DNA from: Datura wrightii
Taxonomy: Eukaryota; Streptophyta; Magnoliopsida; Solanales; Solanaceae
NCBI GenBank assembly: GCA_035772735.1
Contig: JASDFA010000003.1
Coordinates: forward strand, 126,161,001-126,225,000
Direction: 5' to 3'
Length of the DNA: 64,000 bases
Shown in pieces: positions 20,981 through 33,745 of this stretch (position 1 is the stretch's first letter; every line of letters begins with the position of its first letter). The translations under genes were made by a program, and so were the position numbers. The notes beneath the pieces are model-generated. The model saw nothing but the letters and a program-made list of their open reading frames with translations, had not been told where the DNA came from and searched no databases.

Positions 20981-20995
20981 CTTACCCCACACTTA
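20981..20995 (-). other. Polypurine tract of element C
   Basis: TAAGTGTGGGGTAAG on the minus strand, abutting the 3' LTR; identical to B. Confidence 0.85.
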
Positions 20996-20996
20996 A

Positions 20997-22873
20997 ATCC
21001 TTGTTCGTCCTCGAACAACACATACACAACTCATGCAAATTACATCCCAACCTTCGTCACTATGGTGCGACCATTTACGCTATGGTCATACCGATTATTC
21101 AATTTTTGCAAATCATCACGAAAACATGCTTGGTCTTACAATACAATGACCTTTAATACATCAAGACTTCCTAGACTTTAAGAATTGATTCTTGATATCG
21201 GCAAACTCATGCAAATCAGCTAATCAAGAAATCCGACACGCTAATCAATCTTTCATCAAGCATGTGCCCTCACAACTCAAGAGAATCTTCCCCTTTTTGT
21301 TCATGCAACACACAAACATTCAAGTAGGGGCATATAAAAATTAATTTCACTCACTCTCCCAAAAGAATTCACATGCATCATGTCATGACCCATAGGCTTG
21401 CCCTTAGTGTATTACTCCACTAATATAAAGACATGCAATGTAAGATCACGTAGGACTTTAATGGGTTGTAACGGGGCTATGGATATAGTATATATATTGG
21501 ATTAGCCAATAATAGTCGCTAGCATCCTTAAGCGCCTTTTCGACACATTCCCATCGACTCATGGACATTGTTCCTCTCTTTTCTCTTTTTCTCCCATTCA
21601 TGCTGGTTTACTTTCGTATTGCCCATTTCATCAAACACACTTGACACAAAACAAAGGGTTTTCATGTACCCTCAATATCATTTAATTACAACAAGTGCCT
21701 CTTCAACATCATCTTTTCTTTCTTCACTCTGCTTTTCTTTTTCTTTTCACTCTTTAACACTTTGGGAAACATTTTCTTTTCTTTGTAAGCGCTTAAGAGC
21801 TTCGTATAGACTTTAAGGCTAATGAAAAGAAGGAATAAAGCTTAGTTTATACAATTTTGGACAAAAGAAAGAAAGAAATCGGCTAAAGGCTCAACGGGCT
21901 GACTAGGGTATACAACATATAAAAAAGGTAGAATTTGACAAGAAAAAAATGGAAACTATCGGTTAAAAACAAAGAAATGCCTACATCCTTTCCAACACTA
22001 CACCTCCTTCATTTCGTTTTGTAAACACACCAGGCAAGTTCTAGACAATTCACAATGGCATGGAATAACAATACCTCACTTCACACTTCATGCACATGCT
22101 CGAATCAAGATGCATTCACAGACTCTCTAATTAGCCAATCATATGAATTCAAAATTAAGCCTCAATCATACTGAATCAAATTCTATAGCCTAGGTAACTC
22201 AACATATTTACCAAATTGCATGCTTTCAAACGAATCATTTTCACATTTTGAACATCAGTTACACACGCAATGAAATTTTTGCAACCATAAAGCAACTACA
22301 GTTCATTGATGCAATCCACCAAAGAAAAATTAAAAACAAATTAAAATCCTACTCCTACCGACTACATTTCCCTTAAGACGGTCGTCATCCATCCATCATA
22401 GGGAACGGTCACTAACTATGACATTCGGTTCAATGGGACTATTCTCGGTAAAAGAACCGAAAACAAACTCCGAGAAACCCAAAAAAATAAAAACCAAAAA
22501 TTTTTGCAACACATCGATCATTTCGATAGAAAGAAAATATTTACAAGTGCAAAATATTCTCGAAAATTTTTGAAAAAAATATTGATCATCTCGATAGAAA
22601 AAATAAAAAAATATTTACAAAATATTTACACTAGCAACCATAACTTTTCATACCACACATCATTAACCACACAAACAAATATATACAGATACACCCCAAA
22701 TCAGTTCATAACAGGGAAAGCACAAACATACATACAAACCAAGGAAAAACATACAGCAAATTAGAGCCCAAGTCCCAGCACCTAGCTACTCCCCACCCCA
22801 CACTTAAATCGAACACTGTCCCCAGTGTTCACAAAAATTACAAAACAAAATTTCGGGTGGTGGAACTCCCTGA
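20997..22873 (-). other. Noncoding 3' internal region of element C
   Basis: No credible gene. It aligns in outline with 11585-13084 and 42895-44676 in reverse. It contains the conserved block at 22361-22422 and a purine-tract-like copy at 22795-22807 just after ORF2. Confidence 0.6.
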
Positions 22874-24094
22874 TCAGTCGAAATATTCAACTTCTTCATC
22901 TGGTGCTGCTGCCTCGTCGCCCATAACTGAGTCAGCTCCATCGTCGTCATCGGACTCCACATCGGAGTCCTCACGACGTGTCTCCTCATCAGTAGGGACA
23001 TCGTCATCCGTCGGCTCCACAAAGGCTGGTCCCACTCGGCATAAGGCTCTGGCATTCTCGCCAAATGGGTAATCCAGCTCCAGCTGCCATAATTCTTCCT
23101 TGGTGGCTGGTCTCCCACCAATCCGTAGCTGCAGCATCTGCATGCCGAACATACGTGCCATGTACTGATCGTCACGAGCATGTCGCTCGCCCAAAGTTAG
23201 CACTGGCCCGTGTGTGGTGTCAGGGGCCTTAGTTTTTGTCACATCGAGGGCCCTCCGCTCCAACTGCGGAATATAGTCCAAAGCCTCTTCCTTAATGTCG
23301 AGGCCTCGGAGGAAGGTGGTGACGAGTCCGCCAAACCCGTATCTGTGGCCCTGGTGCAGTCTGGCTCTCTTCATGGTGGATATAATGACCGCCCCAACAT
23401 TAATCTCAAGCCCTTTCATACGGGCATACACCAAGCAGACATGGTCCCGGGTCACATCCGTCATATGAACTCCCGGGATCAAGCACGAACACTCAATCTT
23501 CAATCATATTCTGGCCTCCCTGTTCATCTGCGAATAAGGCAGAGTCTGGTGGTAACCCCTCTCCTTATGTCTACTCCATCGGGCTGTGGATCGATCCCCA
23601 CACAACGTACGTCTGATGTCGGCGTACGGTGGGGTGATGTTTGGCTGGCGGAGAACGTGAGCGTCTGTGTCCCGCGCTCCAACGATGGCATTAAATTGGT
23701 GGGGTTCCAGAGTGACAATCTGCCCTCTGATTTTTATTGTGTGGCTTCTGATGGACGGGTTCCAGTTTGCATAGAATTCCCGGACCAAATGTAGGTTGCA
23801 CTCCTTGGGCTCCTGAAAGATAAAGCTGAGCCCAGCTGCCTCGATTCTCTACACAATACGTGGGAACTCCTGTGCAAGTGGTTCCCGTGCAATATGTTCC
23901 TCGGGGAAGTACTTGTTTTCTTTATGTTTCGCGTACCACTTCTTCCCTTCATCGGTTACCCATCTTGTTCCGTACTGGCGGCGTTGGCCGCGCGGAACAG
24001 CTGGTGCAGCTGGGACTGCAGTGCCCAACCTCAATCTTTTCCGTCCGGTGCCTGAGGTAGAAGCACCCTTGCCCTTGTCCTGTCGACTTGCCAT
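22874..24094 (-). pseudogene. ORF2 of element C: 'putative plant transposon protein' type, two stops
   Basis: The frame starts at ATG 24094 (MASRQDKGKG) and keeps one register to the stop at 22874. Two nonsense codons break it: TAG after EFPRIV (3' end at 23849) and TGA at a Trp position after NREARI (3' end at 23504). Motifs include WVTDEGKKWYAKHKENKYF, REFYANWNP and ARWSRHKERGYHQTLPY. The acidic tail (VESDDDDGAD...DEEVEYFD) is preserved and shows the native C terminus that B has lost. Function unknown. As in B it lies between the integrase-tail remnant and the purine tract, behind a candidate leader intron. Confidence 0.8.
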
Positions 24095-24099
24095 TGTAC

Positions 24100-24808
24100 C
24101 TGTCAATATACATAAACAAGCACAAAGTTAAGCTAAATACAAGTTAACTTAGGGTAAGGTCGGGTTAAACTAAGTTTACCCCACACTTAGTCCTTAACTA
24201 TATTTACAATACTTCGGCAAGGATTACTCTATTTACAACCCCAAACACAAGCAACTATAAGGTATATTGCTTAGTGCGTTCACAAAAAATTTCGACAGCA
24301 TAACGGTTAGCGTACTACTCAGACTTCATACAGCTACTCCCAATCCTACTATCAATAGCAATCCATTCATCACACTTAGCAACAAAACAAGAAAAACAAA
24401 AACAACAACGAAAGTTCTATGTACATACAAATCTAAATAATCAAACCAATTTACAAAATTTTCGCATTTTCCCCAACAATTCGAGAATTCGTCTTCTCTT
24501 AACATTCATACAATATTTACATCGACTTATCTCAATTTACAAAAAACACCCTGGCATCTAATTCATCAAACTATCAAGTTCCCCAATTCAATTTCAATAA
24601 CTCAAGCCCTAGAATGCAATATTTCAATCAAATTCAAATTATTCACATAATCGACAAGTTCAAACGCTAATTACAACAATCCGAACATAATCAATCACAA
24701 AATAATTCAACATCATGTTTAATTGCTACTTGGGGTGATATATTTCACCTCACATGCTCAAATTCGACTAAAATCGCCAAAAACTTGAGAGAAACGATGA
24801 AAACATAC
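24100..24808 (-). other. Candidate intron upstream of ORF2 (element C)
   Basis: On the minus strand AAAAG|GTATGTTTTC opens at 24808 and TATTGACAG closes at 24100, five bases before the ORF2 ATG. 709 bp, AT-rich, with a purine-tract-like copy at 24178-24190. Splice sites agree with B and D. Confidence 0.6.
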
Positions 24809-25005
24809 CTTTTAGTTGAAGAACTGAAGAAATTTGACGTTTTCCTTGCCTATTAGCGTGGCACGTTGGTTGGGGAGGGGGAATTGGGTGTTTTGGTCAC
24901 GGAGGAGGAGAGAAATGGGGAGAAAAGAGGCAAAATCGGGGTTAATTTAAAGAAAAACACGCGGGTCACCCGGCAACCCGGTGTGACCCGGCACTGAATA
25001 AAGGG

Positions 25006-25160
25006 CAACGTGTCACGGAGGGTAACGCGGAGCCCCTCCTCCATGACACGGAGCCAACGCGTTGGCTCTCTGGAAATTTTAAAAAAATCTGATTTTGCCT
25101 TCAACGTGTCACGGAGGGTAACGCGGAGCCCCTCCTCCGTGACACGGAGCCAACGCCCCA
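25006..25160 (-). promoter_or_regulatory. Two GC-rich dyad modules upstream of ORF2 (element C)
   Basis: Two near-identical copies of AACGTGTCACGGAGGGTAAC...CTCCTCCGTGACACGGAGCC in tandem, about 200-350 bp before the candidate splice donor in minus orientation. Same module class as in the LTR. Confidence 0.5.
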
Positions 25161-25430
25161 GTGCACTGTTTCTTCAATAAAAATTATTTTCATACCTTGC
25201 CTTATTTTTTCCGCTTCCATGCATATTTTTTCCGTTAGACCTGAAAATCACCTCACTAAACGAAATTGGTTAGATTAATAGATTTTCCTAACTACCATGA
25301 AAAATATACTAACTAAAACGAAAAAATTTGTACGAAATCAAAAAAAAAGAAAAATTAAAAATAAAAAATAAAAAATACAAATTATGTACACTATACTAAA
25401 AGAAGAAAAATAGAATATTTTTCTTTTCAC

Positions 25431-25478
25431 GGGTTGCCTCCCGTGCAGCGCCTGGTTTACCGTCGCGGCTCGACGTCC
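25431..25478 (-). other. Conserved post-pol block (element C copy)
   Basis: Minus-strand counterpart of 9103-9149, starting 8 bp after the stop of the gag-protease frame (GACGTCGAGCCGCGACGG ... GGGAGGCAACCC). Confidence 0.7.
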
Positions 25479-25485
25479 ATTATGC

Positions 25486-27858
25486 TCAATTATCTACTAG
25501 GGTGAGGGACGATTTTTCACGATCCTTGTCCTCCCCCCAGTAGTTCTCAACCTCATCTGGTGGCCTTCCTGTTAACTCTCGGGAATCATTCATTATATCA
25601 GCATTCCCATGATCAATCACATTGATCACCGAGAGTTCCTCATTTACAATCGGGAGCTTGGGTGCTTTGTAAACGTCAAATACTTCTATCTTGTCATGTG
25701 CCCGCATTGTAAGTTGACCCACAGCTACATCAATTAATGCTTTTCCGGTTGCCAAAAAGGGACGTCCCAAAATAAATGGGACTTCAGCATCTGGTTCAAA
25801 GTCCAGAACAATAAAATCGACCGGAAAAATGAGGGAGCCCACTTGCACTAACACATCCTCAACAATACCATCCGGTTTAGCTAAGGACCTGTCCGCTAGC
25901 TGCAAGATTACTGTGGTAGGTCTAGGACTCCCTAGACCTAACTTTCTGAACACCGAAGATGGCATCAGATTTATACTTACCCCCAAGTCGCATAATCCAC
26001 GAGCTCAGATACTTTTCCCAATAGTCAGCTGGATAGTAAAACTTCCAGGGTCTTTCAGTTTTGTGGGCAGTCTATTCTGAATCCGGGAAGTGCATTCCTC
26101 CGTTAAAGCCACCGTGGCATACTCAGTCAAATGACTTTTGTTAGCCACGATGTCTTTAATATATTTTGCATACTTTGGCACTCCCTGCAAGACATCAACA
26201 AGAGGTAAGTTAACATGTACCTATTTAAGCACCTCCATAAATTTCTTGAAACACGCCTCCTCCTTGTGTTTCTTAAGTCGTTGAGGGAACGGGGGTGGAG
26301 GCCTTTCTGATTCTGCTTCTTTAGTCTTCCCCCTATCAAAACTTTGTTCCTCCTCAACATCTGCTGCTCCTGACTTTTGAGGCGGTCTTTCCGGTTCCAC
26401 CTCCTTCAACTGTAAACCACTCCTCGTGGTCACTGCATTAACCTGCTTCGGATTAGGATCCGTGTCGCTAGGTAGTCCTCCTCTGGGTCTTGTATTTTGG
26501 GCACTAGCAAATTGCCCAAACTGATATTCAAGAGCCTTGGTTGCCAACTGAATGTTCTTCACTTCGGATGCCAATTTAACATAGTCAGCCTGCAATTGTG
26601 CCTGATTAGCGATCATGGTTTTGAACATCTCCTCAATAGTCGGTGATGGTGGTGGAGGAGGGGCATTGTGATTTCTGAATTGAGCTTGATAGTTTTGTTG
26701 CCCTCCTTGATTTCTCTGCATACCCTGACCAGAACTTCGGCCTTGTTGGTTGTTGCTACCCCACGAAAAATTCGGATGGTTCCTCCAATTTGAGTTGTAG
26801 CCACTACCAAACTGCTGCTGATTTCTCTGTGCATTGCCCACAAAGTTAACAGAATCAGGATTTGCACCACAGCATTCAGCTGAATGCTCACTACTACCAC
26901 ACACTTCACACCACATCTGCTGGACTGCATTGACCGAAGCTGAAGGCTGGTTTAAGTTCATATTGCTGAAGTGATTATTTAACTGATTTTGCAAGGCAGC
27001 TATCTGTGCAGCGATAGCTATAAATCCATCCACTTCAAGCACTCCCGCTGCTTTCCTTGCTCCACCTCGAGATGGATCTGCATTCCATTTTGGATTGCCT
27101 TGTGAAATTCGGTTGAGCAAAGTGTACAGCTCCTCGTAAGTCTTTTCCAGCGCTTGCCCTCCAGCTGCTGAATCTAACAGAATTTTAGTGTGGGGTTCCA
27201 AACCCTCAATAAATGTGTGTACCAACACCTCATTGGACTGATGATGATGAGGACAGTCCCGCAACATGGATTTAAATCTTTCCCAGGCTTGATATAAATT
27301 TTCTCCCTCCCTCTGTTTAAAACTTAGAATTTGACTTCTAAGTCTGGCTGTTTTACCAGAAGGGAAAAATCTAATCAAAAACTTCCGTGCAAGATCATCC
27401 CACGTTGATATAGAATTGGGTGGTTTAGCTTTTAACCACCTCTTGGCTTCACCAAGTAAGGAAAACGGAAATAAGGTGAGCCGAACATAATCAGGTGACA
27501 CTCCAGCGGGTATATAAGTGTCACTTATCTCCAAAAAGTTTTGGAGATGTTGTTGTGGATCTTCATGAGGGAGACCGGTAAATTGCCCGCTTGTGTGCAA
27601 GAGTTGCACCATATTCTGCTTTAATTCAAACATCCCTCCAGGCTCTGGTTTGTGGATGCTAGAATGTACATTATTAGCGTGTGGGATTGCCACCTCGCGA
27701 ACCGGCCTTGCTGCTGCTTCATCGGGCACTAACACTGCCCTCACAACTGGTGGATTTTGTTGCTCCATAATAGATTGTCGGAACAACTGCAGCTTCTTTT
27801 GTAGAGCTTCTCTACGTTGACTATGAAATTCACGATCAGGCTCTAAGTAAGATTCCAC
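25486..27858 (-). pseudogene. gag-protease of element C, two in-frame stops
   Basis: One register from 27858 to 25486, colinear with B. Domains: capsid core (GLPHEDPQQHLQNFLEI; FKQREGENLYQAWERFKSML), zinc knuckle CEVCGSSEHSAECC, Gln/Gly/Asn-rich linker, aspartic-protease-like part (VPFILGRPFLATG), integrase-derived tail (YWGEDKDREKSS). Stops: TAG at 26221-26223 (a Gln codon in B) and TGA at 26005-26007 (an Arg codon in B). The protease motif reads DLGV where B reads DLGA. The lysine codon present where B has its stop shows the two copies decayed independently. The frame again opens with GTG and has no clear ATG. Confidence 0.88.
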
Positions 27859-27998
27859 CAGCTCCTTGTCCCTTGCCAGTGTTCACAGAAACAAAATCTG
27901 CAAAATACAGGCTAAGACCAAGTTTTTAACACTTAAGAAAATAAAAATAAAAATACAGTAAATTTACACTAAACACAATTTCACAAATTTGCCTAGCC

Positions 27999-28016
27999 TC
28001 CCCGGCAACAGCGCCA
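27999..28016 (-). other. Primer binding site of element C (tRNA-Asp type)
   Basis: TGGCGCTGTTGCCGGGGA on the minus strand, one mismatch from the complement of the plant tRNA-Asp 3' end. Confidence 0.88.
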
Positions 28017-28022
28017 AAAACT

Positions 28023-29467
28023 TGTTCGATGCGTTTGTTGGGGTTATATATTATAAACCGACACGCAAGTGCACGTGGTCAAACAAGTAATAAAGTGGCT
28101 AAGTAAGCCAAGTATCGATCCAAGGAGGCTCAGGGTATGTAAAAATTGCCTAAGTATACTATATTCTTATTTTACTTCTAACTATGCTAACAACAACGTA
28201 ACCAACAGTTAATTGAGTTTTTGTTTATAAAATATATACTAAAACTATTAACAATTATTTACTATGAATTTAAACTATGGATATGAGCATGCCAAGGTTA
28301 AGAACAAGTAATGAATTTGATTGTAATCATAATTCGGTTAATCTCTTCTTCATGTTGCTAGCCAAGAACATTAGCCTAGAAATTAAAACTCTCGTATTTA
28401 ATTTCACTTAAGAATCATAAACCATTCGTCTACATTTCTGTGATCAAATGCAATTTACGACCTAGCAATACAATTCCGGTTCCTAAATTGACTAATATGG
28501 CTTTCAAGTATATTTCTATCAGGAAAGCACATCAAAACCCAATTTTCCCAAATCAAGTTAAGAACAATACCCTATTAATTCACAACTTTCCAATTTCTTG
28601 CTCTCTCGAGTGAAATTGGACTTTTTAGATGTACATTAATGTCGGCCAAGCACTAATGCAGTAAGAACAAGAATTAATAGAACAACATGAAAGAAGAAGA
28701 AGAAAACCATATCATTTACAATCAAAATTCACTACACATGTTCAAAACCTTAGCAACGAAGAGAACTAGCCAGTCATTTGTGGATTGATCATCCTAAAAT
28801 AAGTGTAAATCATACGTACAATTGATTTAAAGAAGAAAGGAAGAGAAGAAATCTCTTAGCTTTTTCGTCCCTCAACTGCTGCTAACCCACGTCCTAGCTC
28901 CACCAAGTCTGAACTAAAACTCCCCTCCTTAAAATAAACCTAAGTGTGCTATTTATACTAGAGGAAAATATTTCCCGGAATAACAAGCAACGTGTCACGG
29001 AGGTCAACGCGGAGCACTACCTCTGTGACACGGAGTGGACGCGGACCTTCACTGGAAATCCAGGGTCCGGTAAATTAGCCCCAACGTGGCACGGAGGCCA
29101 ATGCGGAGGCCTATCTCCGTGCCACGGAGCTGTCGCGAGGCCTCACTGGAATTTGCCATTTAATTCCCTCTCCAGGCAGTGTGCCTCCGCGATGGTAGCG
29201 TGGCACGGCTCCATCGCGGAGCCCCTATAATTTGTGCATTCCAATGTCTTTTCCACGCTCGTATCCAAGTCCAACTCTGATATAGTTCCAACATGCATTT
29301 TAGCTCCTAAGAATAATATATACCTGCAAAACAAATGCTAATCATGTTGGTTAGTATAAATTCACATTTTATTACCAATTACATGAGAATATATACACAT
29401 TGCACACAAACAAGGCGAAAATAATACGTTTGAGTATCACTTGGGCATATAAATCTGCCCAAGACCA
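28023..29467 (-). repeat. 5' LTR of element C
   Basis: 1445 bp, pair of 19537-20980. TATA box on the minus strand at 28950-28957; GC-rich modules at 28990-29224. The outer end reads TGGTCTTGGGC on the minus strand, one base changed from TGATCTTGGGC. Confidence 0.93.
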
Positions 29468-30661
29468 CAGGGTATGCTATAATGCTGATCAGCCTGCTAT
29501 GGGGAATGCTGCATCCCATCTTCGTCCTATTGCGGATGGCATGCCACTCCTTGGAGTGATGTATCCTCACCCTCTGGCGGGTGAGTCGACACAGCTATTA
29601 ACCCTGGGGTGGCAAGGAAGCTCTAAGGGTGCCCACATATCACAAACAAGTCTCAACAGCAACAGTAATCACATATAATATGTATATTAAATCTGAAAAT
29701 ACTATCCATGTTCTGATATTCTATTTTGAATCTCTTGTTGAATTAAACTGAATCTAATACTAAGTTAAACTGAGTCTGGGATAAGATCTTTCTGTCTGAT
29801 ACTGATTTACTGACTTTTATTCTGGATATGACATAATAATACAACATACGTAATATTCAGCTTCTAGAACTTCCTTATGTAATTTATTCTATTTTACTAT
29901 ACTAGAATTACTAACTTGCCGAAGAAACTGGCTTTACATACCTTAGTTGTCGGCTTTCCGGCTAACTGACGTAACTCGGCCAATATACAGCTGTTTCTTC
30001 CAACTGTATTCACATTCATAGAAATTAGAACTAAATTCATCAATATTCTGGAAGGAAATGCTACTTTGAATATATATATATCCCAAACTTTGACTTATCG
30101 AAAAACAGCCGAAACTCGCCATTTCTCGGAAGTCCAGAAGGGAGAAATACTCACTTTAGGGATAGGAGCATATTGACACTAATTTGGAGAAATTCCACTT
30201 ACCTTAGCTCAGTAGGACGATGATTCGCCAACCGAATTTCACGAAACTAACTCCGCAGGAATGCTCCCGGCAGCTTAATACTTCACTACCCAAGATTAAT
30301 TCATGTTTGGACGGCGTTTAATAGCGTAAACGGACAGAATTTCAAAGAAATCCCTCGTACCCTCTATTTTCTGGTTACTCTCTGGAATTTATGATAATTA
30401 TCTAACAAAAACCAAAGTGGAGGGGTTTATATACTTGAGACTGAACCTCACCTCCGTGGCACGTTGGCCATCGCGGAGGTGAGCCCTCTGTGACACGTTG
30501 GCCATCGCGGAGGGGGTCTGCCTAGCCTCTTCTTGTGATGGTTCAACGTGGCGCTTGTCCGGTCTTCCCTCGGGCCTTTTTCTAGCATATATGGCATTCT
30601 AAAACTCTTAACCAACATGCGAATAGGCCAACTAAATGTCAAGAATTTACGAGGTGTAACA
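29468..30661 (-). repeat. 3' LTR of element E, right part
   Basis: Matches 37019-38216. It contains the E promoter: TATATAAA on the minus strand (30426-30433) with dyad modules at 30450-30520 immediately upstream in the transcription direction. Confidence 0.9.
30426..30433 (-). promoter_or_regulatory. TATA box of element E 3' LTR
   Basis: TATATAAACCCC on the minus strand; the same box in the 5' LTR is at 37981-37988. Two modules of the form CCTCCGTGRCACGTTGGCC/ATCGCGGAGG lie 20-90 bp upstream. Confidence 0.65.
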
Positions 30662-30676
30662 TCCTTCCCCCCTTAA
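30662..30676 (-). other. Polypurine tract of element E
   Basis: CTTAAGGGGGGAAGGA on the minus strand directly next to the 3' LTR. Confidence 0.8.
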
Positions 30677-30911
30677 GAACATTCGTCCTCGAATGTAAAC
30701 TTCTACTTACAAGAATTTCAACTTACATGACTTATTCTAGAAAAATTTCAGCAAAGTCTCCCCTGTAATATGGACTATCTCAAAAATCCTGAAACACAGA
30801 AAAGTCCAATACAGGTACTCCACACAATACTAGTATTCATCACAAAAGCTAGCTATTTCATTTATTCACATAATATAAGGCAATTCATAAAACAACAATA
30901 CTAACATACCT

Positions 30912-32440
30912 CTAGCTGATTAAGTTTGGAAACAGTCGAGGATATCTGACTTTCATATCTTCCTCTGCTTCCCAAGTCATCTCCTCTTGGTTCCTGTTAC
31001 GCCATAATACTTTGACAAAAGCAATATCTTTAGTTCTCAACCTGCGAATCTGCCTATCTAGTATGGCTACTAGAACCTCTTCATAAGCCATCTCTTCTGT
31101 AACCTGAACATCCTGAACTGGGACAACTCTACAGGGGTCTCCTATATACTTTCTCAGCATAGACACGTGGTAAACTGGATGAACAGACTTTAACTCTGGA
31201 GGCAAGTTCAGCTCGTATGCCACTTGGCCTATTCTTCGACGAATCTAATTTGGCCCAACAAATCTTGGGATGAGCTTACCTTTCTTGTCGAATCTCATCA
31301 ACCCTTTCATTGGAGAAACTTTCAAAAACACCCAGTCATTCACATTAAATTCCAGGTTTTTGTGCCGCACATCAGCATGCGATTTCTGGCGGCTCTGAGC
31401 AGTCAGTAGGCATTCTTTGATAAGCTTTACCTTTTCTTCTGACTGATGAATAATATCCGGCCCAATCAACGCTGACTCTCCTACTTCAAACCAGCCAATT
31501 GGCGATCTGTATTTTCGCCCATACAAAGCCTCGTAGGGCGCCATCTGGATAGCTGAGTGATAACTATTGTTATAAGAAAACTCAATAAGTGGTAGGTGCT
31601 CATCCCAGCTACCTCCAAAGTCCAACACACACGCTCGTAACATATCCTCGAGCATTTGAATAGTGCATTCTGCCTGCCCATCTGTCTGAGGGTGGAATGC
31701 TGTGGTCAGATTAACTGTGTTCCCAGGCCTTTCTTAAATGATTGCCAAAATTTAGCTGTAAATTGCGCCCCTCTATCAGAGATAATGGACAATGAAACAC
31801 CGTGCAGTCTGACTATTTCTTTGATATACAACTCAGCATAATCTTCGGTAGAGAAGGTAGCCCTTACTGGCAGAAAATGGGATGATTTTGTCAGTCTGTC
31901 AACAATTACCCAAATAGATTCATTTCTATGTCTGGTACGGGGTAGTCCTGCTACAAAATCCATATTTACTACTTCCCACTTCCAAAGAGGCACAGCTATG
32001 TCTTGAGTCAATCCTCCTGGTTTCTGGTGTTCCACTTTTACTTGCTGGCAGTTAGGACACTAGGCTACGAATTCTGCTATTTCCCTCTTCATACCTGGCC
32101 ACCAGTAGATTTCTTTGATATTGTGGTACATTTTCATTGCGCCTGGGTGGAGAGAATAGCGGGCGTAATGTACATCGCTCATAATCTGCTGGCTAAGCCC
32201 TGAAATATCTGGAACACAAAGGCGGCCTTTACATCGCAACACTTCATCCTCAGTTACCTGAAAATCTGGTGCTTTTCCTTGCCGAACTCTGTCTTTAAGA
32301 TGAACCAGGTCAGGATCCTCATACTGCCATTCCTTTACCTCCGCAACTAATGACGACACTACGGTGTTCTAAATTACCACTCTATTGTACTCTGTTTCTG
32401 CTACACGAACGGCTGAACTGGCTAACTGGTGTATTTCTCT
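30912..32440 (-). pseudogene. Integrase and chromodomain-type C terminus of element E
   Basis: Minus strand, in order: an HHCC zinc-binding domain (YSLHPGAMKMYHN; CPNC after an in-frame stop), the catalytic core with NMDFVAGLP and ISDRGAQFTAKFW supplying the two Asp residues and GQAECTIQMLED the Glu, then LYGRKYRSPIGW, and a chromodomain-like end (KVLWRNRNQEEMTWEAEEDM, ending FPNLIS). Breaks: stop between FVA and CPNC (near 32060), frameshift near 31706, stop after RFVGPN (31245). Integrase would insert the cDNA, and chromodomains steer chromoviruses to particular chromatin. This copy cannot make a full protein. Confidence 0.88.
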
Positions 32441-32455
32441 GGCCAACTCCCGCTG

Positions 32456-33745
32456 CTAAGGCTGCAAGTACGCCAAACTCCCCATATATTTGCGACTAAG
32501 GGCATCTACTACCACGTTGGCTCTTCCTGGGTGGTACAGAATATTTACATCATAATCTTTCAGTAATTCCAACCAGCGGCGCTGCCGTAAATTCAACTCT
32601 CTCTGATTGAAGATATACTGTAGGCTCTTATGATCATGAAAATATCCACATAGACTCCATACAAGTAATGTCTCCATATCTTTAGAGCGTGGATCACTGC
32701 AGCTAGTTCCAGGTCATGGGTAGGATAATTCTTTTCGTGTTTCCTCAGCTGTCTGGAAGCATAAGCAATTACTCTACCATGCTACATCAACACACATCCT
32801 AACCCAATACCCGAAGCGTCGCAATAAACAACATAACCCTCTGTACCTTCTGGCAATGCTAACACTGGGGCGGAGGTCAATCTGTCTTTCAATTCCTGGA
32901 AACTCTACTCACATGCCTCCGTCCACTGAAACTTTACTGCTTTTTGCGTCAGCTTAGTCAGAGGTGCCGCTATGGTGGAGAATCCCTCAATAAATCTTCT
33001 ATAGTACCCTGCTAATCCCAGAAAACTACGGACTTCGTTCGGAATGGTAGGTTTGGGCCACGTTTTTACTGCTTCTATTTTCTGCGTATCTACCTGTATA
33101 CCAGCATCCGACACAATATTCCCCAAGAAAGCTACTGAGTTCAGCCAAAACTCACATTTAGAGAACTTGGCATACAGCTAACGGTCCCTAAGAATCTGTA
33201 GCACTGTCCGCAAATGGTCCTGGTGGTCTGCTTCAGAGCGAGAATACACCAGAATGTCGTCAATAAACACTATCACGATCAGGTCCAGGTATGGTCTGAA
33301 GATGCTGTTCATCAGGTCCATGAATACTGCGGGAGCATTAGTCAGTCCAAAGGAAATGACTAGGACTTGTATCTGGTCCTGAAGGTAGTCTTCGGAATGT
33401 CCCTTTCACGAACTTGAACCTGATGATATCCGGACCGTAAGTCAATCTTGGAGAAATATCTGGCCCCCTGCAACTGGTCAAACAAATCATCTATTCTGGG
33501 AAGCGGATACTTATTCTTGACTGTAACCTTATTCAACTGCCGGTAGTCTATACATATGCGGAGTGAGCCATCCTTCTTTCTCACAAATAGAATTGGCACA
33601 CCCCAAGGTGAAGTAATCAGCCTGATAAAGCCCTTATCTAACAGATCTTTCAGATGCTCCTTTAATTCTCTGAGTTCCGCAGGAGCCATACGATACGGAG
33701 GAATTGATATGGGCTGAGTGCCTGGTAACAAATTAATTGGAAAAT
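32456..33745 (-). pseudogene. Reverse transcriptase and RNase H of element E
   Basis: Minus strand: PPYRMAPAELRELKEHLKDL, then RT fingers/palm with KKDGSLRICIDYRQLN and SKIDLRSGYHQV, the catalytic FIDDILVYS box, FLGLAGYYRRFIEGF of the connection, YCDASGIGLGCVL and LELAAVIHALKIWRHYLYG of RNase H, ending YHPGRANVVVDALSRKY. Breaks include a frameshift just after TTFRTRYKS (near 33362), a stop in the thumb after LRDR, a stop after the WTEACE segment (32905) and a shift near 32680. The catalytic aspartates remain but the frame does not. Confidence 0.88.

Larger units (their letters stand above)
19537..29467 (-). mobile_element. Element C: Athila-derived LTR retrotransposon, relative of B, inserted in the LTR of E
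   Basis: A complete 9931-bp insertion. LTRs at 19537-20980 (3') and 28023-29467 (5') look nearly identical by eye, so this is one of the younger insertions here. Target duplication: CAGGG at 29468-29472 and CAGGC at 19532-19536. Minus-strand order: primer site, gag-protease, integrase tail, conserved block, dyads, candidate intron, ORF2, 3' region, purine tract. Reverse transcriptase and integrase core are missing at the same place as in B. gag-protease and ORF2 carry two stops each. Confidence 0.93.

Noticed and set aside
23210..23794. 194-codon plus-strand frame
   Set aside because: Shadow of ORF2 of element C, which matches B and D on the minus strand.
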